A DNA stretch of 53,305 bases from Fulvimarina sp. (GCA_002700095.1 PACL01000097.1:1-53305); one strand, 5' to 3'; numbered from the stretch's first letter, positions 32,908 to 43,400 are shown. The notes: generated by a model not told the origin, from the letters alone. A program made the numbers and translations.

Positions 32908-34914
32908 TCAGGCCCCCGCCCCGACCGCGGGGGAACCCCCGGTACCAGCACCCTTGCCCTTGTTGCGAGCCGGCGCGCCGACCCGCAGGCGGCGGTCGGC
33001 CAGCGAGAAGACGCCGCCGAGCCCCATGAAGATGGTGCCGATCCAGATCAGCGTCACCAACGGCTTCGACCAGATCCGCACGACGATCGACTGGCGATCC
33101 TCCGACGGATCGCCGAGCGACACGTACAGCTGCGAGAACCAGTGGGTCCAGATGCCGGATTCGGTGGTGGTCATCTGCCGCACCGGGAAGAAGCGCTTGG
33201 ACGTGTCGATCTCGGCCAGCTCGACCCCGCCCCGGCGGATCGAGAACTGCGCCGCCTGCGCCTCGAAATTCGGGCCGTCGCGCTGCGCGATGGAGTCGAA
33301 GGTGAGGGTGTAGCCGGCGATTTCGGCGGTCTGGCCCGGCGCCATGGTGGTGATCAGTTCCTCCTCGAAGCTCGACACCGAGACGATGCCGAGCAGCGTC
33401 ACGCCGAGGCCGAAATGGGCGAGCGTCGTGCCGAAGGTCGAACGCGGCAGGCCGACGAGACGCGACAACCCGGTGCGCCAGCCGGTCCGCAGGAACGCTG
33501 CCTTGAGGAACAGGTCGGTCAGGCTGCCGGCGAGCAGCCAGAAGGCCAGCGCGAAGCCGAAAGCCGTCAGGATCCGCGTGCCGCCGGTATAGGCGAGGAC
33601 GCCGATGAGGGCCGCGAGCGCGCAGCCGGCGGCGAAATACAGCCGCTGCGCCGCACCGAGAAGGTCGCCGCGCTTCCAGCCGAGCAGCGGGCCGAACGGC
33701 ACCGCGAACAACAGCGGCACCATCAGCGGCCCGAAGGTGAGGTCGAAGAACGGCGCGCCGACGGAGATCTTCTTGTCGGCCAGCACCTCGAGCACCAGCG
33801 GATAGAGCGTGCCGACGAGCACCGTTGCCGCCGCGGTCGTCAGGAACAGGTTGTTGAAGACCAGCGCCCCCTCGCGGCTGATCGGCGCGAACAGCCCGCC
33901 GCCCTCCAGCGAGGAGGCGCGCAGCGCGAACAGGAACAGCGCCCCGCCGATGAACAGGCACAGGATGCAAAGGATGAAGATGCCGCGGGTCGGATCGGTG
34001 GCGAAGGCGTGCACCGAGGTGAGCACGCCGGAGCGCACCAGGAAGGTGCCGAGCAGCGACAGCGAGAAGGTCAGGATGGCGAGGAGGATCGTCCAGATCT
34101 TCAGCGCCGAACGCTTCTCCATGACCAGCGCGGAGTGGAGGAGCGCGGTGCCCGCCAGCCACGGCATGAAGGAGGCGTTCTCCACCGGATCCCAGAACCA
34201 CCAGCCGCCCCAGCCGAGCTCGTAATAGGCCCAGTAGGAGCCCATCGAGATGCCGAGGGTGAGGAAGATCCAGGCGATCAGCGTCCACGGCCGCACCCAC
34301 CGCGCCCAGGCGGCGTCGATCCGCCCGTCGATCAGCGCCGCGATGGCGAAGGAGAAGGCGACGGAAAAGCCGACATAGCCGAGATAGAGCAGCGGCGGAT
34401 GGATCGCGAGGCCGATGTCCTGGAGGACGGGATTGAGGTCCTGCCCCTCCATCGGCGCCGGGTCGAGGCGCTGGAACGGGTTGGAGGTCAACAGGATGAA
34501 CAAGAGGAAGGCGGCGAGGATCCAGGCCTGGACGGCCAGCACATTGGCCTTCAGCGTCGCCGGCAGGTCGCGGCCGAACAGCGCGACCAGCGAGCCGAAA
34601 AAAGCGAGGATCAGCACCCAGAGAAGCATCGAGCCCTCGTGGTTCCCCCAGACGCCCGTCACCTTGTAGAGCATCGGCTTGGCCGAGTTGGAGTTCTCGA
34701 AGACGTTGAGCACCGAGAAGTCCGAGGTGACGTTGGCCGTCACCAGGGCCGAGAAGGCGATGGCGATGAGCACGAAGCCGCCGGTGGCGGCGATCGTCCC
34801 CGTCTCCATCAGCCGCTGGTCGCCCTGCCTGGCGCCGACCAGCGGCAGCACCGACTGGAACAGCGCCACCGAGAGGGCGAGGACGAGGGCGAAGTGCCCG
34901 ATCTCGACGATCAT
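32908..34914 (-). CDS. ccmF: Haem lyase subunit CcmF (CycK)
   Basis: A 668-residue polytopic membrane protein of the haem-handling superfamily. The WWD signature GWGGWWFWDPVENASFMPW is present, with flanking conserved His residues such as NHEGSMLLW. It takes haem from holo-CcmE and, with CcmH and CcmI, attaches it to cytochrome c. The length and about 14-15 helices fit the family. Its ATG at 34914 overlaps the end of ccmE by four bases, showing translational coupling. The tail after ADRRLRVG is short and Gly/Ala-rich. Confidence 0.96.
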   Translation of the reverse strand: MIVEIGHFALVLALSVALFQSVLPLVGARQGDQRLMETGTIAATGGFVLIAIAFSALVTANVTSDFSVLNVFENSNSAKPMLYKVTGVWGNHEGSMLLWVLILAFFGSLVALFGRDLPATLKANVLAVQAWILAAFLLFILLTSNPFQRLDPAPMEGQDLNPVLQDIGLAIHPPLLYLGYVGFSVAFSFAIAALIDGRIDAAWARWVRPWTLIAWIFLTLGISMGSYWAYYELGWGGWWFWDPVENASFMPWLAGTALLHSALVMEKRSALKIWTILLAILTFSLSLLGTFLVRSGVLTSVHAFATDPTRGIFILCILCLFIGGALFLFALRASSLEGGGLFAPISREGALVFNNLFLTTAAATVLVGTLYPLVLEVLADKKISVGAPFFDLTFGPLMVPLLFAVPFGPLLGWKRGDLLGAAQRLYFAAGCALAALIGVLAYTGGTRILTAFGFALAFWLLAGSLTDLFLKAAFLRTGWRTGLSRLVGLPRSTFGTTLAHFGLGVTLLGIVSVSSFEEELITTMAPGQTAEIAGYTLTFDSIAQRDGPNFEAQAAQFSIRRGGVELAEIDTSKRFFPVRQMTTTESGIWTHWFSQLYVSLGDPSEDRQSIVVRIWSKPLVTLIWIGTIFMGLGGVFSLADRRLRVGAPARNKGKGAGTGGSPAVGAGA

Positions 34915-35405
34915 GAACCTGCTCCCACCGGCGTTGCCGAAACCGTTTCCTCGGGCTTCTTGACGAGGCCCTTGCCGTCTTCCCAGAGGCCCCGCGCCTT
35001 GAGGTCGTCGACCACTTCCTTCGGCATGTAGGTCTCGTCGTGCTTGGCAAGGACGGTGTCGGCGAGGAAGACCCGGTCCGGGCCGAGCGTGCCCTCGGCG
35101 ATGACCCCCTGCCCCTCGCGGAAGAGATCCGGCAGGATGCCGGTATAGCTCACCGGGACGCTGTCGACGGTGTCGGTGACGCGGAAGAAGATCTCGGACG
35201 AGCCGTCACGCTTCACCGAGCCGTCCTCGACGAGGCCGCCGAGCCGAATGCGCTGGGCGGGGCCCGGGACGTTCTTGACGAGGTCCGTCGGCGACTGGAA
35301 ATAGGCGACAGAGCTCGACAGCGCCGTCAGCACCAGCGCCATCGCTCCGCCGACGACGACGAACATTGCGCCGATCGAATAAAGTCGCTTCGCCTTGCGG
35401 GTCAT
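34911..35405 (-). CDS. ccmE: Haem chaperone CcmE (CycJ)
   Basis: A 164-residue periplasmic haem chaperone tethered by one N-terminal helix (residues 9-33). His122 in LAKHDETYMP is the covalent haem ligand, with Tyr126 as the axial ligand. The OB-fold strands include IRLGGLVEDGSV and VSYTGILPDLF. ATG 35405 begins the usual short cytoplasmic MTRKAKR; a longer frame to 35504 overlaps ccmI and is rejected. It follows ccmI by 22 bp and overlaps ccmF by four bases. Confidence 0.95.
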   Translation of the reverse strand: MTRKAKRLYSIGAMFVVVGGAMALVLTALSSSVAYFQSPTDLVKNVPGPAQRIRLGGLVEDGSVKRDGSSEIFFRVTDTVDSVPVSYTGILPDLFREGQGVIAEGTLGPDRVFLADTVLAKHDETYMPKEVVDDLKARGLWEDGKGLVKKPEETVSATPVGAGS

Positions 35406-35427
35406 CGGGACATCGCCTCCTCTCCCC

Positions 35428-36693
35428 TCAAAGACCGATCTCGTCGGCAAAAGCGGCAATTTCGCGAGCCGCCGCCGAATCCGCAGGGAAGGTCTTGCGG
35501 GCATCGGCGAGCGCCGTCTTCGCCTCGTCGGTCTTGCCGAGCACCGTATAGGAGCGGATCAGCCGCTTCCAGCCCTCCACGTCGTCAGGGCTCTGCTTCA
35601 GCCGTTCCGCGAGCTGGGACACCATGCCCTCGATCATCGCCTGGCGGTCGCCCTCCGGCAGCTGCGCGGCCGCGGCCATGGCCGCCGCGTCCGGACCCTG
35701 GAAGCCGGTGCCCGTCCCGCCAGCAGCGCCAGGCCCGGCGCCGCCGGCATCTGCGCCGTCATCCGGGCCTGCAGCGGGAGACGCCGCCGCGACGCCGTCG
35801 CCCGGCGTCGTCGTGCCGGCGACGGGCGGTTTGCCGAGCCGCTGGCGGGCGTCGGCCAGCCCAGCCTCGGCGATCCGCAGCCACGGCGCATCCTTCGGGC
35901 TCTCGGCGATCAGGCCGCTCCAGCGGGTCTCGGCGTCCTCGGCCCGCTGCTCCTGGGAGGCGTCGAGGGCTAGGAAGAACTTCGCCGGCAGATAGGAAGG
36001 GTTCAGCTGCAGGGCGCGCTCGAAGGCCGTCTTGGCCTCGCCGGTAACCTCGCCGCCGGAAATTTCGGCCAGCGCCTCGCCGAGGCCGCCAAAGCGGCTC
36101 GCCGAGGGTCCGTTGAGGTCGATCGCCTTGCGGAAGGCCTCGGCCGCGTCCTGCGGCCGGTTCATCCGCAGATAGATCGGCGCCAGAACTTCCCAGCCGC
36201 TGCCGTCTTCGGGATTGGTCCGCAGCCGCGCCTCGGCCTTGTCCACCAGGGTCGCGAGGTCGAAGTCGTCGCGCCCCGGCTGCGGCTGCTCGCGAAGCGC
36301 CAGCGGCTGGTCGGGCAACCGCGGCGCGCCGATGCTGCCATAGAAGGCGAAGGCAATGGCGGGCACCGCGAGGATGGCGACGACGCCGACGATCATGGAT
36401 CGCTGGAACCCGCGGCCGCCGGCAAGCGGCGCTCCGCTGCCGGTCGCCGCCTTCGCCCGCTCCGAGGCGCGCAGCAGCCGCCGGCCGATCTCGGCCCGGG
36501 CCGAGGCCGCCTCGCCGGGAGCGATCGTGCCGCGATCGAGATCGCCGTCGAGCTCGCGCAGCTGGGCGGCGTAGACCTCGACGTCGTGCTCCTCGGCCGA
36601 GCCTTCGCCGCGGCCGTCACGGCGCAGCAGCGGCCAGCCGATGGCCAGGGTGACGACGGCCGTCATCGCGGCTGCAACGATCCAGAAAACCAT
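35428..36693 (-). CDS. ccmI: Cytochrome c maturation chaperone CcmI (CycH)
   Basis: A 421-residue protein that holds apocytochrome c for the haem lyase. Two N-terminal helices (MVFWIVAAAMTAVVTLAIGWPLL and FQRSMIVGVVAILAVPAIAFAFYG) flank a leucine-zipper-like cytoplasmic loop (EVYAAQLRELDGDLDRG), then a periplasmic domain with TPR units (WEVLAPIYLRMNRPQDAAEAFRKA, and a similar one near the end). A Gly/Ala-rich linker near residues 290-340 separates the TPR parts. ATG 36693 is preferred to a GTG nine bases upstream. First gene of the ccm operon. Confidence 0.93.
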   Translation of the reverse strand: MVFWIVAAAMTAVVTLAIGWPLLRRDGRGEGSAEEHDVEVYAAQLRELDGDLDRGTIAPGEAASARAEIGRRLLRASERAKAATGSGAPLAGGRGFQRSMIVGVVAILAVPAIAFAFYGSIGAPRLPDQPLALREQPQPGRDDFDLATLVDKAEARLRTNPEDGSGWEVLAPIYLRMNRPQDAAEAFRKAIDLNGPSASRFGGLGEALAEISGGEVTGEAKTAFERALQLNPSYLPAKFFLALDASQEQRAEDAETRWSGLIAESPKDAPWLRIAEAGLADARQRLGKPPVAGTTTPGDGVAAASPAAGPDDGADAGGAGPGAAGGTGTGFQGPDAAAMAAAAQLPEGDRQAMIEGMVSQLAERLKQSPDDVEGWKRLIRSYTVLGKTDEAKTALADARKTFPADSAAAREIAAFADEIGL

Positions 36694-36998
36694 GCGCTCC
36701 ACTTACGCGCGCCGCACCCCGCAGACAATGGCGGATGGCGGCGCTCCCTCCCAGACTTCGCCCCTCGAAGATCGCGCCGTCCCCTCATGGGCGCGGAACG
36801 CCCGAGGCCGATCGATCATTCTCAGCCGCTTAACAGAGCCCCGCCGGGATGCCCATTCAAATCGTCAGGAGGCGGTGGAGAGCGATCGCCGGGATTGCCC
36901 CCTCGGGACACGGGTCGGCCTTGGCGAACAGCCGCCCGCATCGCTCCGAGGTGCCAGGTGCCCTCTTGGGCTTCGAAGGGCTCCGGCAGCGGCGCCGA
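36694..36998. other. Intergenic region upstream of ccmI, no gene seen
   Basis: The 305 bp between the lipoprotein gene and ccmI should hold the ccm promoter. No convincing promoter, hairpin or small gene was found. Confidence 0.4.
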
Positions 36999-37403
36999 TC
37001 AGGCCACCGGTTTCCACAGGCCGTTCGGCGTCTTGCAGGCGACCCCCGAGGCCTTGACCGGGTTCGCCCCGGCCGTCAGCACGTGGGAATAGGCGCGGCA
37101 ATCCTGCGAGCCGACCCGGTAGAGCTGCGTCGGCACCACCTCGCCGCGATAGCCGTCCTCGGTCCACTGCACGGGCTCGCCGGCCGGGCTGAACTGCAGC
37201 GCCTGGAACTCCGCCTCGACGGCCTTCGTCTTCGCCGCGTCCGGCATCTGCGCGGCAAATGCCGTCTGGCCCACCAGCCCGCCGCCGAGGGCGACGGCGC
37301 CGGACGAGATGGCGCTCTGGGTCGTCGTCGATGCCCCGAATCCGAGACAGCCGCTCAAAGGCAGGGTCGACAGAAGGACGAGGATCGCCGTTGCCAGTCT
37401 CAT
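36999..37403 (-). CDS. Small surface-antigen-like lipoprotein
   Basis: A 134-residue protein with a lipobox, LPLSGC (Cys19), a glycine-rich segment (ALGGGLVGQ) and a C-terminal domain with WTEDGYRGEVVPTQLYRVGSQDCRAYSHVL. This resembles the short 17-kDa-antigen-like lipoproteins (RT0821/Lpp0805 type) of alphaproteobacteria, judged by eye. Two Cys in the mature part (QDCRAY and GVACKT) could form a disulfide. It lies 199 bp after feuQ on the same strand. Function unknown. Confidence 0.75.
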   Translation of the reverse strand: MRLATAILVLLSTLPLSGCLGFGASTTTQSAISSGAVALGGGLVGQTAFAAQMPDAAKTKAVEAEFQALQFSPAGEPVQWTEDGYRGEVVPTQLYRVGSQDCRAYSHVLTAGANPVKASGVACKTPNGLWKPVA

Positions 37404-37571
37404 CGGATGGGTCCACCAGCGGGAGAAACGATAACCGCAATGCGGCCGCCGCTCAGGGATTTCCTGCTTCGACCGGCGATGTCAAGGACCGGGCCGGAAC
37501 AGTCGCGGACCAAATCGCAGTCGCCGCCGGAGATCGGGCCTGCCCCCGGCGTCGTCATCGGCATCGGCATG

Positions 37572-37589
37572 GGCGCCGTTATCGGCGCC
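37572..37589 (-). terminator. Hairpin downstream of feuQ
   Basis: GGCGCCG pairs perfectly with CGGCGCC around TTAT, starting 13 bp past the feuQ stop. No T-run, so only a tentative terminator. Confidence 0.3.
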
Positions 37590-37602
37590 GGGGCATCCGA
37601 CG

Positions 37603-38982
37603 CTAGCGGATGCGCGGCAGCACCACCCGCGCCGCAAGCCCGCCGAGCGGCGAGCGCGACAGCTCCAGCATGCCGCGATATTCGGCGACGATGTCGCGCA
37701 CGATCGACAGGCCGAGCCCGCTGCCGGGCGTCGCCTCGTCGAGGCGGCGGCCGCGCTTCAGCGCCTCGCGGATCTCCTCGCCGGATAGCCCCGGCCCGTC
37801 GTCCTCGACGAGGACGGCCAGCCGGTCGGCCCCGTCGGGGGCGCATGACAGGCGGATGGTCCCGCGGGCCCACTTGCCGGCATTGTCGAGGAGGTTGCCG
37901 ACCACCTCCTCGAGATCCTGTCGCTCGCCGGCAAACACCAGCTCCTCCGATCCCGCCGCGTCGAATTCCACGGTCAGATGCGGGTTGAGCTTGGCGATGA
38001 CCCTGGCGATGCGCTCGAGCACATCGCGCACCGGCGTGCGGAAGACGACGCTCTGCCCCTGCGCCGCCATGCGCGCCCGGTCGAGATAATGCTGCACCTG
38101 GCTGCTCATCCGGGCGGCCTGCTCCTCGACCACCTGCCCCTTCTCGGCGCCGATGGAGCCGGCTTCGTTCATCAGGATGGCGATCGGGGTCTTCAGCGAA
38201 TGGGCGAGGTTGCCGACCTGGGTGCGCGAGCGCTCGACGATGCGGCGATTGTTGTCGATCAGAGCGTTCATCTCGACTGCCAGCGGCTCGATCTCGACGG
38301 GAAAGCCGGTGCGCAGGCGCTCGGAGCGCCCCTCGCGAACGTCGGCGAGGGATTCGCGCACGCGGCCGAGCGGCCGCAGCGCCACGAGCAGGACGATGAC
38401 GTTAACGAGGACCGTGCCGAGGCCGACCGTGCCGAGATAGAACATCAGCGTCCGGTCGAAGGCGTCGATGTCCTCCTCGACGGAGGACAGGCTCCCCATC
38501 ACCCGGAACCGCGCGGTGTGGTTGTCCGTGTCGAGCACGACCTCGGTCTCGAGCACCTCCAGCGTCTCGCCGTCGAGGCCGGGCTCGTCATAGGTGCGTC
38601 GGTACATCTGGTCGAAGGGCGCGTCCGACACCGGCGCCTGAGGGATCGTCATGAGCACCAGCGACGCCGAGGTCAGCCGGCCCTTGGTGTTCTCGGAGGC
38701 CGGCAGCACCTCCCAGTACCAGCCGGAGAGCGGCCGGGCGTAGCGCAGGTCGCCGAGATCCGGATTGCCCTGCAGCCGCCCGTCCGCATCGACGCTGACC
38801 GCGTTGACGAGGTTGTAGAGCTGCGCGCCGAGGAGGTTCTCGAAGCCCTGCTTGGCGGTGCGCTCATAGAGGGTCGAGATCAGCGCGCCGGCGACGAACA
38901 GTGCCAGCACCGCCCACAGGCTGGTGAGGAAGATCACCCGCGCCGTCAGCGAGTTCGCCCGCAGAAAGGCCGCGGACGACAT
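37603..38982 (-). CDS. feuQ: Sensor histidine kinase FeuQ-like
   Basis: A 459-residue PhoQ-type kinase with two helices (about 15-36 and 178-200) around a periplasmic sensor domain of about 140 residues, a HAMP segment, an unusual H-box NLAHSLKTPIAILMNEAG (His near 260) and a HATPase domain (EDDGPGLSGEE, GSGLGLSIV). The SLKTP form of the H-box is shared with PhoQ and rhizobial FeuQ. FeuQ phosphorylates FeuP and governs the response to low osmolarity, including cyclic glucan export, in Sinorhizobium. It follows feuP by 71 bp. The symbol rests on similarity and gene order. Confidence 0.8.
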   Translation of the reverse strand: MSSAAFLRANSLTARVIFLTSLWAVLALFVAGALISTLYERTAKQGFENLLGAQLYNLVNAVSVDADGRLQGNPDLGDLRYARPLSGWYWEVLPASENTKGRLTSASLVLMTIPQAPVSDAPFDQMYRRTYDEPGLDGETLEVLETEVVLDTDNHTARFRVMGSLSSVEEDIDAFDRTLMFYLGTVGLGTVLVNVIVLLVALRPLGRVRESLADVREGRSERLRTGFPVEIEPLAVEMNALIDNNRRIVERSRTQVGNLAHSLKTPIAILMNEAGSIGAEKGQVVEEQAARMSSQVQHYLDRARMAAQGQSVVFRTPVRDVLERIARVIAKLNPHLTVEFDAAGSEELVFAGERQDLEEVVGNLLDNAGKWARGTIRLSCAPDGADRLAVLVEDDGPGLSGEEIREALKRGRRLDEATPGSGLGLSIVRDIVAEYRGMLELSRSPLGGLAARVVLPRIR

Positions 38983-39053
38983 GATGCCGCCGCCGCGGCG
39001 CCAGCGCCGGCGCAGCGGCGCCCAGCCGCCGGCCCTGATTCGCCGCAGGAGGT

Positions 39054-39725
39054 TCAGCCCGTGCCTCCCGGATCCTGCATCCGGTAGCCCTGGCCGCGGA
39101 TCGTCTCGATCAGGTCGGCCCCGAGCTTCTTGCGCAGGCGGCCGACGAACACTTCGATGGTGTTGGAATCCCGGTCGAAGTCCTGGTCGTAAAGATGCTC
39201 GATCAGCTCCGTGCGCGAGACCACCGCGCCCTGATGATGCATCAGGTAGTCCAGGAGCCGGTGCTCGTGGGAGGTCAGCTTCAGCGGCGCGCCGTTCACT
39301 GTCACCCGCGCCGTGCGGGTGTCGAGCCGCACCGGGCCGCAGAGGATCTCGGACGAGGCGTGGCCGGCGGCGCGGCGGATCAGCGCCCGCACCCGCGCCA
39401 GCACTTCCTCGACATGGAACGGCTTGGTGACGTAGTCGTCGGCGCCGGCATCGATCCCCGCCACCTTGTCGCTCCAGCGGTCGCGCGCCGTCAGGATCAG
39501 CACCGGCATCGTCCGGTTCTCCCGGCGCCAGCGTTCCAGCACGCTGATCCCGTCCATCTGCGGCAGGCCGATATCGAGCACCACCAGGTCGTAGGGCTCG
39601 GTATCGCCGAGGAAATGCCCCTCCTCGCCGTCGAAGGCGCGGTCGACGACGTAGCCCGCGCCGCTCAGCGCCTCGGTGAGCTGGCGGTTCAAGGTCTCGT
39701 CGTCCTCGACGATCAGGATGCGCAT
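39054..39725 (-). CDS. feuP: Response regulator FeuP-like
   Basis: A 223-residue OmpR/PhoP-class regulator. The receiver has VEDDE, Asp51 in VVLDIGLPQMDG, and a rhizobia-typical RDRWSDKVAGIDAGADDYVTKPF; the winged-helix domain includes LTSHEHRLLDYLMHHQGAVVSR and VFVGRLRKKLGADLIETIRGQGYRM. ATG 39725 begins the receiver. The GEEGHFLGDTEPYD segment is that of FeuP as I know it. It lies between a small FeuN-like gene and feuQ, the order described in Sinorhizobium. Confidence 0.83.
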   Translation of the reverse strand: MRILIVEDDETLNRQLTEALSGAGYVVDRAFDGEEGHFLGDTEPYDLVVLDIGLPQMDGISVLERWRRENRTMPVLILTARDRWSDKVAGIDAGADDYVTKPFHVEEVLARVRALIRRAAGHASSEILCGPVRLDTRTARVTVNGAPLKLTSHEHRLLDYLMHHQGAVVSRTELIEHLYDQDFDRDSNTIEVFVGRLRKKLGADLIETIRGQGYRMQDPGGTG

Positions 39726-39816
39726 CGCTGAAATCCTTCCCCTTGCGGGCGTCCGGCAGCCCGCCCGGCCCACCCGCCGGTCCGGCCCGGCCCGGCCGCC
39801 GCGAAGCGCCGCCCGA

Positions 39817-40137
39817 TCATGGCTTGATCGTGATGGTCTGCTTGCGCGGCCGCTGGTTGCCCTTGCCGGGCACCAGCACGGTGACGACGCAGACGGTCTG
39901 GCCGCCCTGGCTCTGGGTCGACACCGACAGCACCTGGCCGCCGGTCTGCCGGGCCGCCCGGCTCGCAGCGCCCGAGCAGTCGGCCGCGGCCACCCGCACC
40001 GGCGCCTCGCCACCATCCCCGCTCACGGAAAGGCTGCGCGCGCCGAATTCCCCTTCGCCGCCGAGACCGGCAAGGGCCGGCTCGGCCGCAAGACCGATCG
40101 TCACTGCTAGCGCCAGGATGCTGCGAAGGAGGGTCAT
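39817..40137 (-). CDS. feuN: Small periplasmic FeuN-like protein
   Basis: A 106-residue exported protein: signal MTLLRSILALAVTIGLAAEPALA, a short linker, and a domain with AARQTGGQVLSVSTQ and TVCVVTVLVPGKGNQRPRKQ that looks PepSY-like. It sits 91 bp upstream of feuP on the same strand. In Sinorhizobium meliloti a small periplasmic protein, FeuN, encoded next to feuP restrains FeuQ activity; position and size fit that role. Similarity to FeuN was not computed. ATG 40137 was chosen because it starts the signal peptide; the frame itself opens further upstream to 40293. Confidence 0.65.
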   Translation of the reverse strand: MTLLRSILALAVTIGLAAEPALAGLGGEGEFGARSLSVSGDGGEAPVRVAAADCSGAASRAARQTGGQVLSVSTQSQGGQTVCVVTVLVPGKGNQRPRKQTITIKP

Positions 40138-40472
40138 TCTGGTCCAATCGAGATTGCCGCCGGGTGGAGCGAAACTTGACGCTCCGGTTCTATCAAGGCC
40201 CGGCTGAATGACGAATGAATGTCGCCGGCAGATGTCTCGCCGGAAGCCGACCATAGCCAGCGCTCGCCCGTCGGCATAGGGCATTGCGGCCACCGGGGCA
40301 AAGCTTCAGGGAGAATTCGCGCAAAAGTGTCGTGGCCGCAGCGGACCGGCCGGCTTCGCAGAGGGCAGGGCTTGCCCACACGAGCCCGGCCCCACGGGCC
40401 TTCATCCCGACGCACCGATTGAATGGGCTCCATGACGCCGGCCTGCCCCTGCCGGCGCCGACCCGCCAAGCC
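40138..40472. other. Gap between GTA gp15 and feuN, with a hairpin
   Basis: No gene is supported in these 335 bp. A 7-bp stem (CGCCGGC with GCCGGCG, 40436-40457) lies 16 bp past the gp15 stop and may end GTA transcription, though it lacks a T-run. The feuN promoter must lie in the left part. Confidence 0.35.
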
Positions 40473-43400
40473 TCACCCCGGCCTCGCAAAAACCGCCCGC
40501 CGCGCGGTGCCCGGCCCCCAGACCGGGCTGACCTGCGCGACGGCGACCTCGAGATGCGCCGGCAGGGCGCCGAAGCGGGCCATCTGGTCCGCCGCCGAGA
40601 GCGTCAGCCGCGGCTCGCCGGTATCGATGGTCGCGGTCGCTCCCGCGCCGTCCGCGATCGTGGCGCGGTAGCGCTCCGCCTCCTCGCCGAGCGGCACCTC
40701 GCTCGCGTCCCAGTTGTCGCCGCCGATCCGCGTGCGGCGGATCCAGGCGAGGCTCATCGCCCCGTCGGCGGCAAAGCTCGCGGTGACATGCACCGGCGAG
40801 AGCGGTCGCACCGAGCGCCGGCCGAGGGCGTGGTCCTGCGACACCACCGCCCCGTCGTCGCGGCCGCGACCGAAGGGCTGGACGCGAAATTCCAGTGTGC
40901 GCCCGACATCCGCCGCCGTCAGCTCGATCGCCTCGCTCGCCCCGTCGAGGAGCACGAAGAGCGCGCCGGCCGACGCCCCCGCCGCCATCGCGTCCTCGGT
41001 GCCGCCCTGCGCCCGCAGGAGACCGCCGAGCCGGAACTCGCCGGCCGCGATCTCCTCGGCCTCCTCGAACTGCAGCACCTCGAAGCCGCCGTTCTCGCAT
41101 GCGACCGCGCAGAGATTGCCGCCGGCCAGCATCGAGGCCCGCGACAGCGACGCCAGCGCCCCGCGCGGCAGCGCCACGGTGATCTGGTTCGCCGGGTCGA
41201 TGCGCCCCTCGGGGCCGGGCAGGAGGGGCTCGGTCAGACGGCCGAGGGCCGCCGGCCGGGTGACCCGTGCCCGCACGGTGAGCGCGCCGTCGTCGAAAAG
41301 GCTCGCCACCTCGTAGCCGGTGAAGGGCGAGGCGCCGATCGCCACGCGCGCGCCCTCGAATCCGGCGGCTCCCGGCGGCAGGGGCAGGTCGAGAAACGCC
41401 GCGAAGGGCCGCGAGGCGACGGTCGGCCGCACCGGCGGGATCGTCGGGAGCGCACCGCCGCCGGCGCTGCCGCCCCGGCGCGCCGGCAGGCGCCTCGCCG
41501 TGATGCGCCGGGACAGCCCGGTCTCGATGCGCGTCACCAGCCATTCGCCGCTCTGCCCGCCGAGGCGGTGCACGTCGCCGACAGTGGTTGCAAGATCGCT
41601 CGCCGGAACCGCGAAGCTCGCGGTCTCCGACGCCGTCCCGCTCTCGGCCAGGAGCGCTGCGGCGAACCGGCTCGCCTCGTCCTCGTCCATCACCGCCGGA
41701 ACGCCGACGATCTGCCGGCGCGGTGCGGCGACGCTGGAGCGCATCGCCTCGGCGCTGCCGGACTGGTAATCGCGCCAGACGTCGAGGAAGGCGAGGCTGA
41801 CGGCATCCACCAGCTCCGCCGCCTCGGCCCGGCGCGTCTCGACGAAGGGCGTGTCGTCCTCGTCGACGAAGACGGCGATCTCGCCCGTCGCCCTGAGCCG
41901 GGCGAGCGAGCGGGCGACGAGGCGGCCGTCTTCCACATGGGCAACGGCGCCGACGAGGCCGAGGAGGCTCTCCAGCGATTCGCGCGCCGAGGCAGGTCCG
42001 CTCTCGACCCAGCCGGTGAGCGAGGCCTCGAGACCCGTGAGGTCGTGATCGAGGATGCCGTGTCCCGCCAGGATATCCGCCACCAGCGCATCGGCGGGGG
42101 CAGTGCCGAGCCGGCCGGTCAGCCAGTGGCCGAGCCGCCAGTTGTCGCCGTCGCTCCACACGTCGGTGCGGCCGGGAAAGGCCGGAAACGGCCGCGCGTC
42201 CCAGGTCCACAGATGGATCGCCGCCGGATCCACCATCCGCCCGCCATAGAGCGGCGACAGCGGATTGGCGGCCTCGTCGAAATTTTCGGCTCCGGGCGTC
42301 CAGTGGTCGAGATGCACTTCCAGGAACCGCCGCTGGACGAGGTCGTCCCGGCCGCCGGTGGAAAAATGCGGCACGTCGCTTTCCGACGATTTCGGATCGA
42401 CGAAGAGGTTCGGCTGGTTCGGTCCCTTGTCGATCGCCGGGCAGCCGAGTTCGGTCAGCCAGATCGGCTTGGCCATGGGCACGAATCCGGTCGGCGCCGC
42501 CACCTCGACCCCGCCGCGCCGCTCCACATGCGGGTTCGACCACCAGGAGACCAGATCCTTCGCCCGGAACACCCAGGGCTTGCCATGGGCGCCGTCGGTG
42601 ATCGGCGTGCGCAGCTTGCCCGCCCGCGCCGCCTCGCTCTCGTAATACCAGTCGTAATACTCGCCCCGGGCGATCTCTGCCGCGAGGCCGTCGCGGTCGT
42701 GGATCGACGGCCATTCGGGCTCGGCTTCCCCGTCCCGCCAGTCGGCGATAGGCAGGTAGTCGTCGATGCCGATGACGTCGATCGCCGGCGAGGCCCAGAG
42801 CGGATCGAGATTGAAGAAGACGTCGCCGGAGCCGTCCTCTGGGTGATAGCCGAAATACTCGCTCCAGTCGGCGGCATAGGTGACGATCGCGTCCGGCAGG
42901 ATCGCCTTCACCCCTTGCGCAATCGCGATCAGCCCTTCCACGAAGGGGAAGCGTCCCTCTTGATCGCGGATGCGGGTCAGGCCGCGCTGCTCCGATCCGA
43001 TGACGAAGGCGTCCGCCCCGCCCGCGGCGGCGAGATGCGCCTGGTGGAAGATCATCCGGCGATAGGTCCATTCGGCAGGCCCGGAATAGATCACGCGATT
43101 GCCAAAGACGACGAAATCATCCGGTTCCGCCGACCCGAGGAACGCCGCGACGGCGGCCCGCGCCGCAGCGCTCCCGTCAGGGCTGCCGGCGCGCCCGACG
43201 GCAACGTCGAGGCTGATCCGCCCGCGCCACGGGAACGCCGCCTGCTCAGCCCCGCCATAGGGGTCGGCAAGTCCGTTGCCCGGAGGAACGTCCATCAGGA
43301 CGAACGGATAATAGGTGACCTTCAGGCCGCGGTCGCGCGCCGCCCGGATCGCGCGGATGACGCCGGCGTCGCTGGGCGTGCCGCCATAGGCGGGGCTGCC

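Noticed and set aside
32627..35050. Frames of about 800 codons on both strands over ccmF
   Set aside because: CcmF has the WWD motif and proper helices in its own frame; the others are composition-driven.
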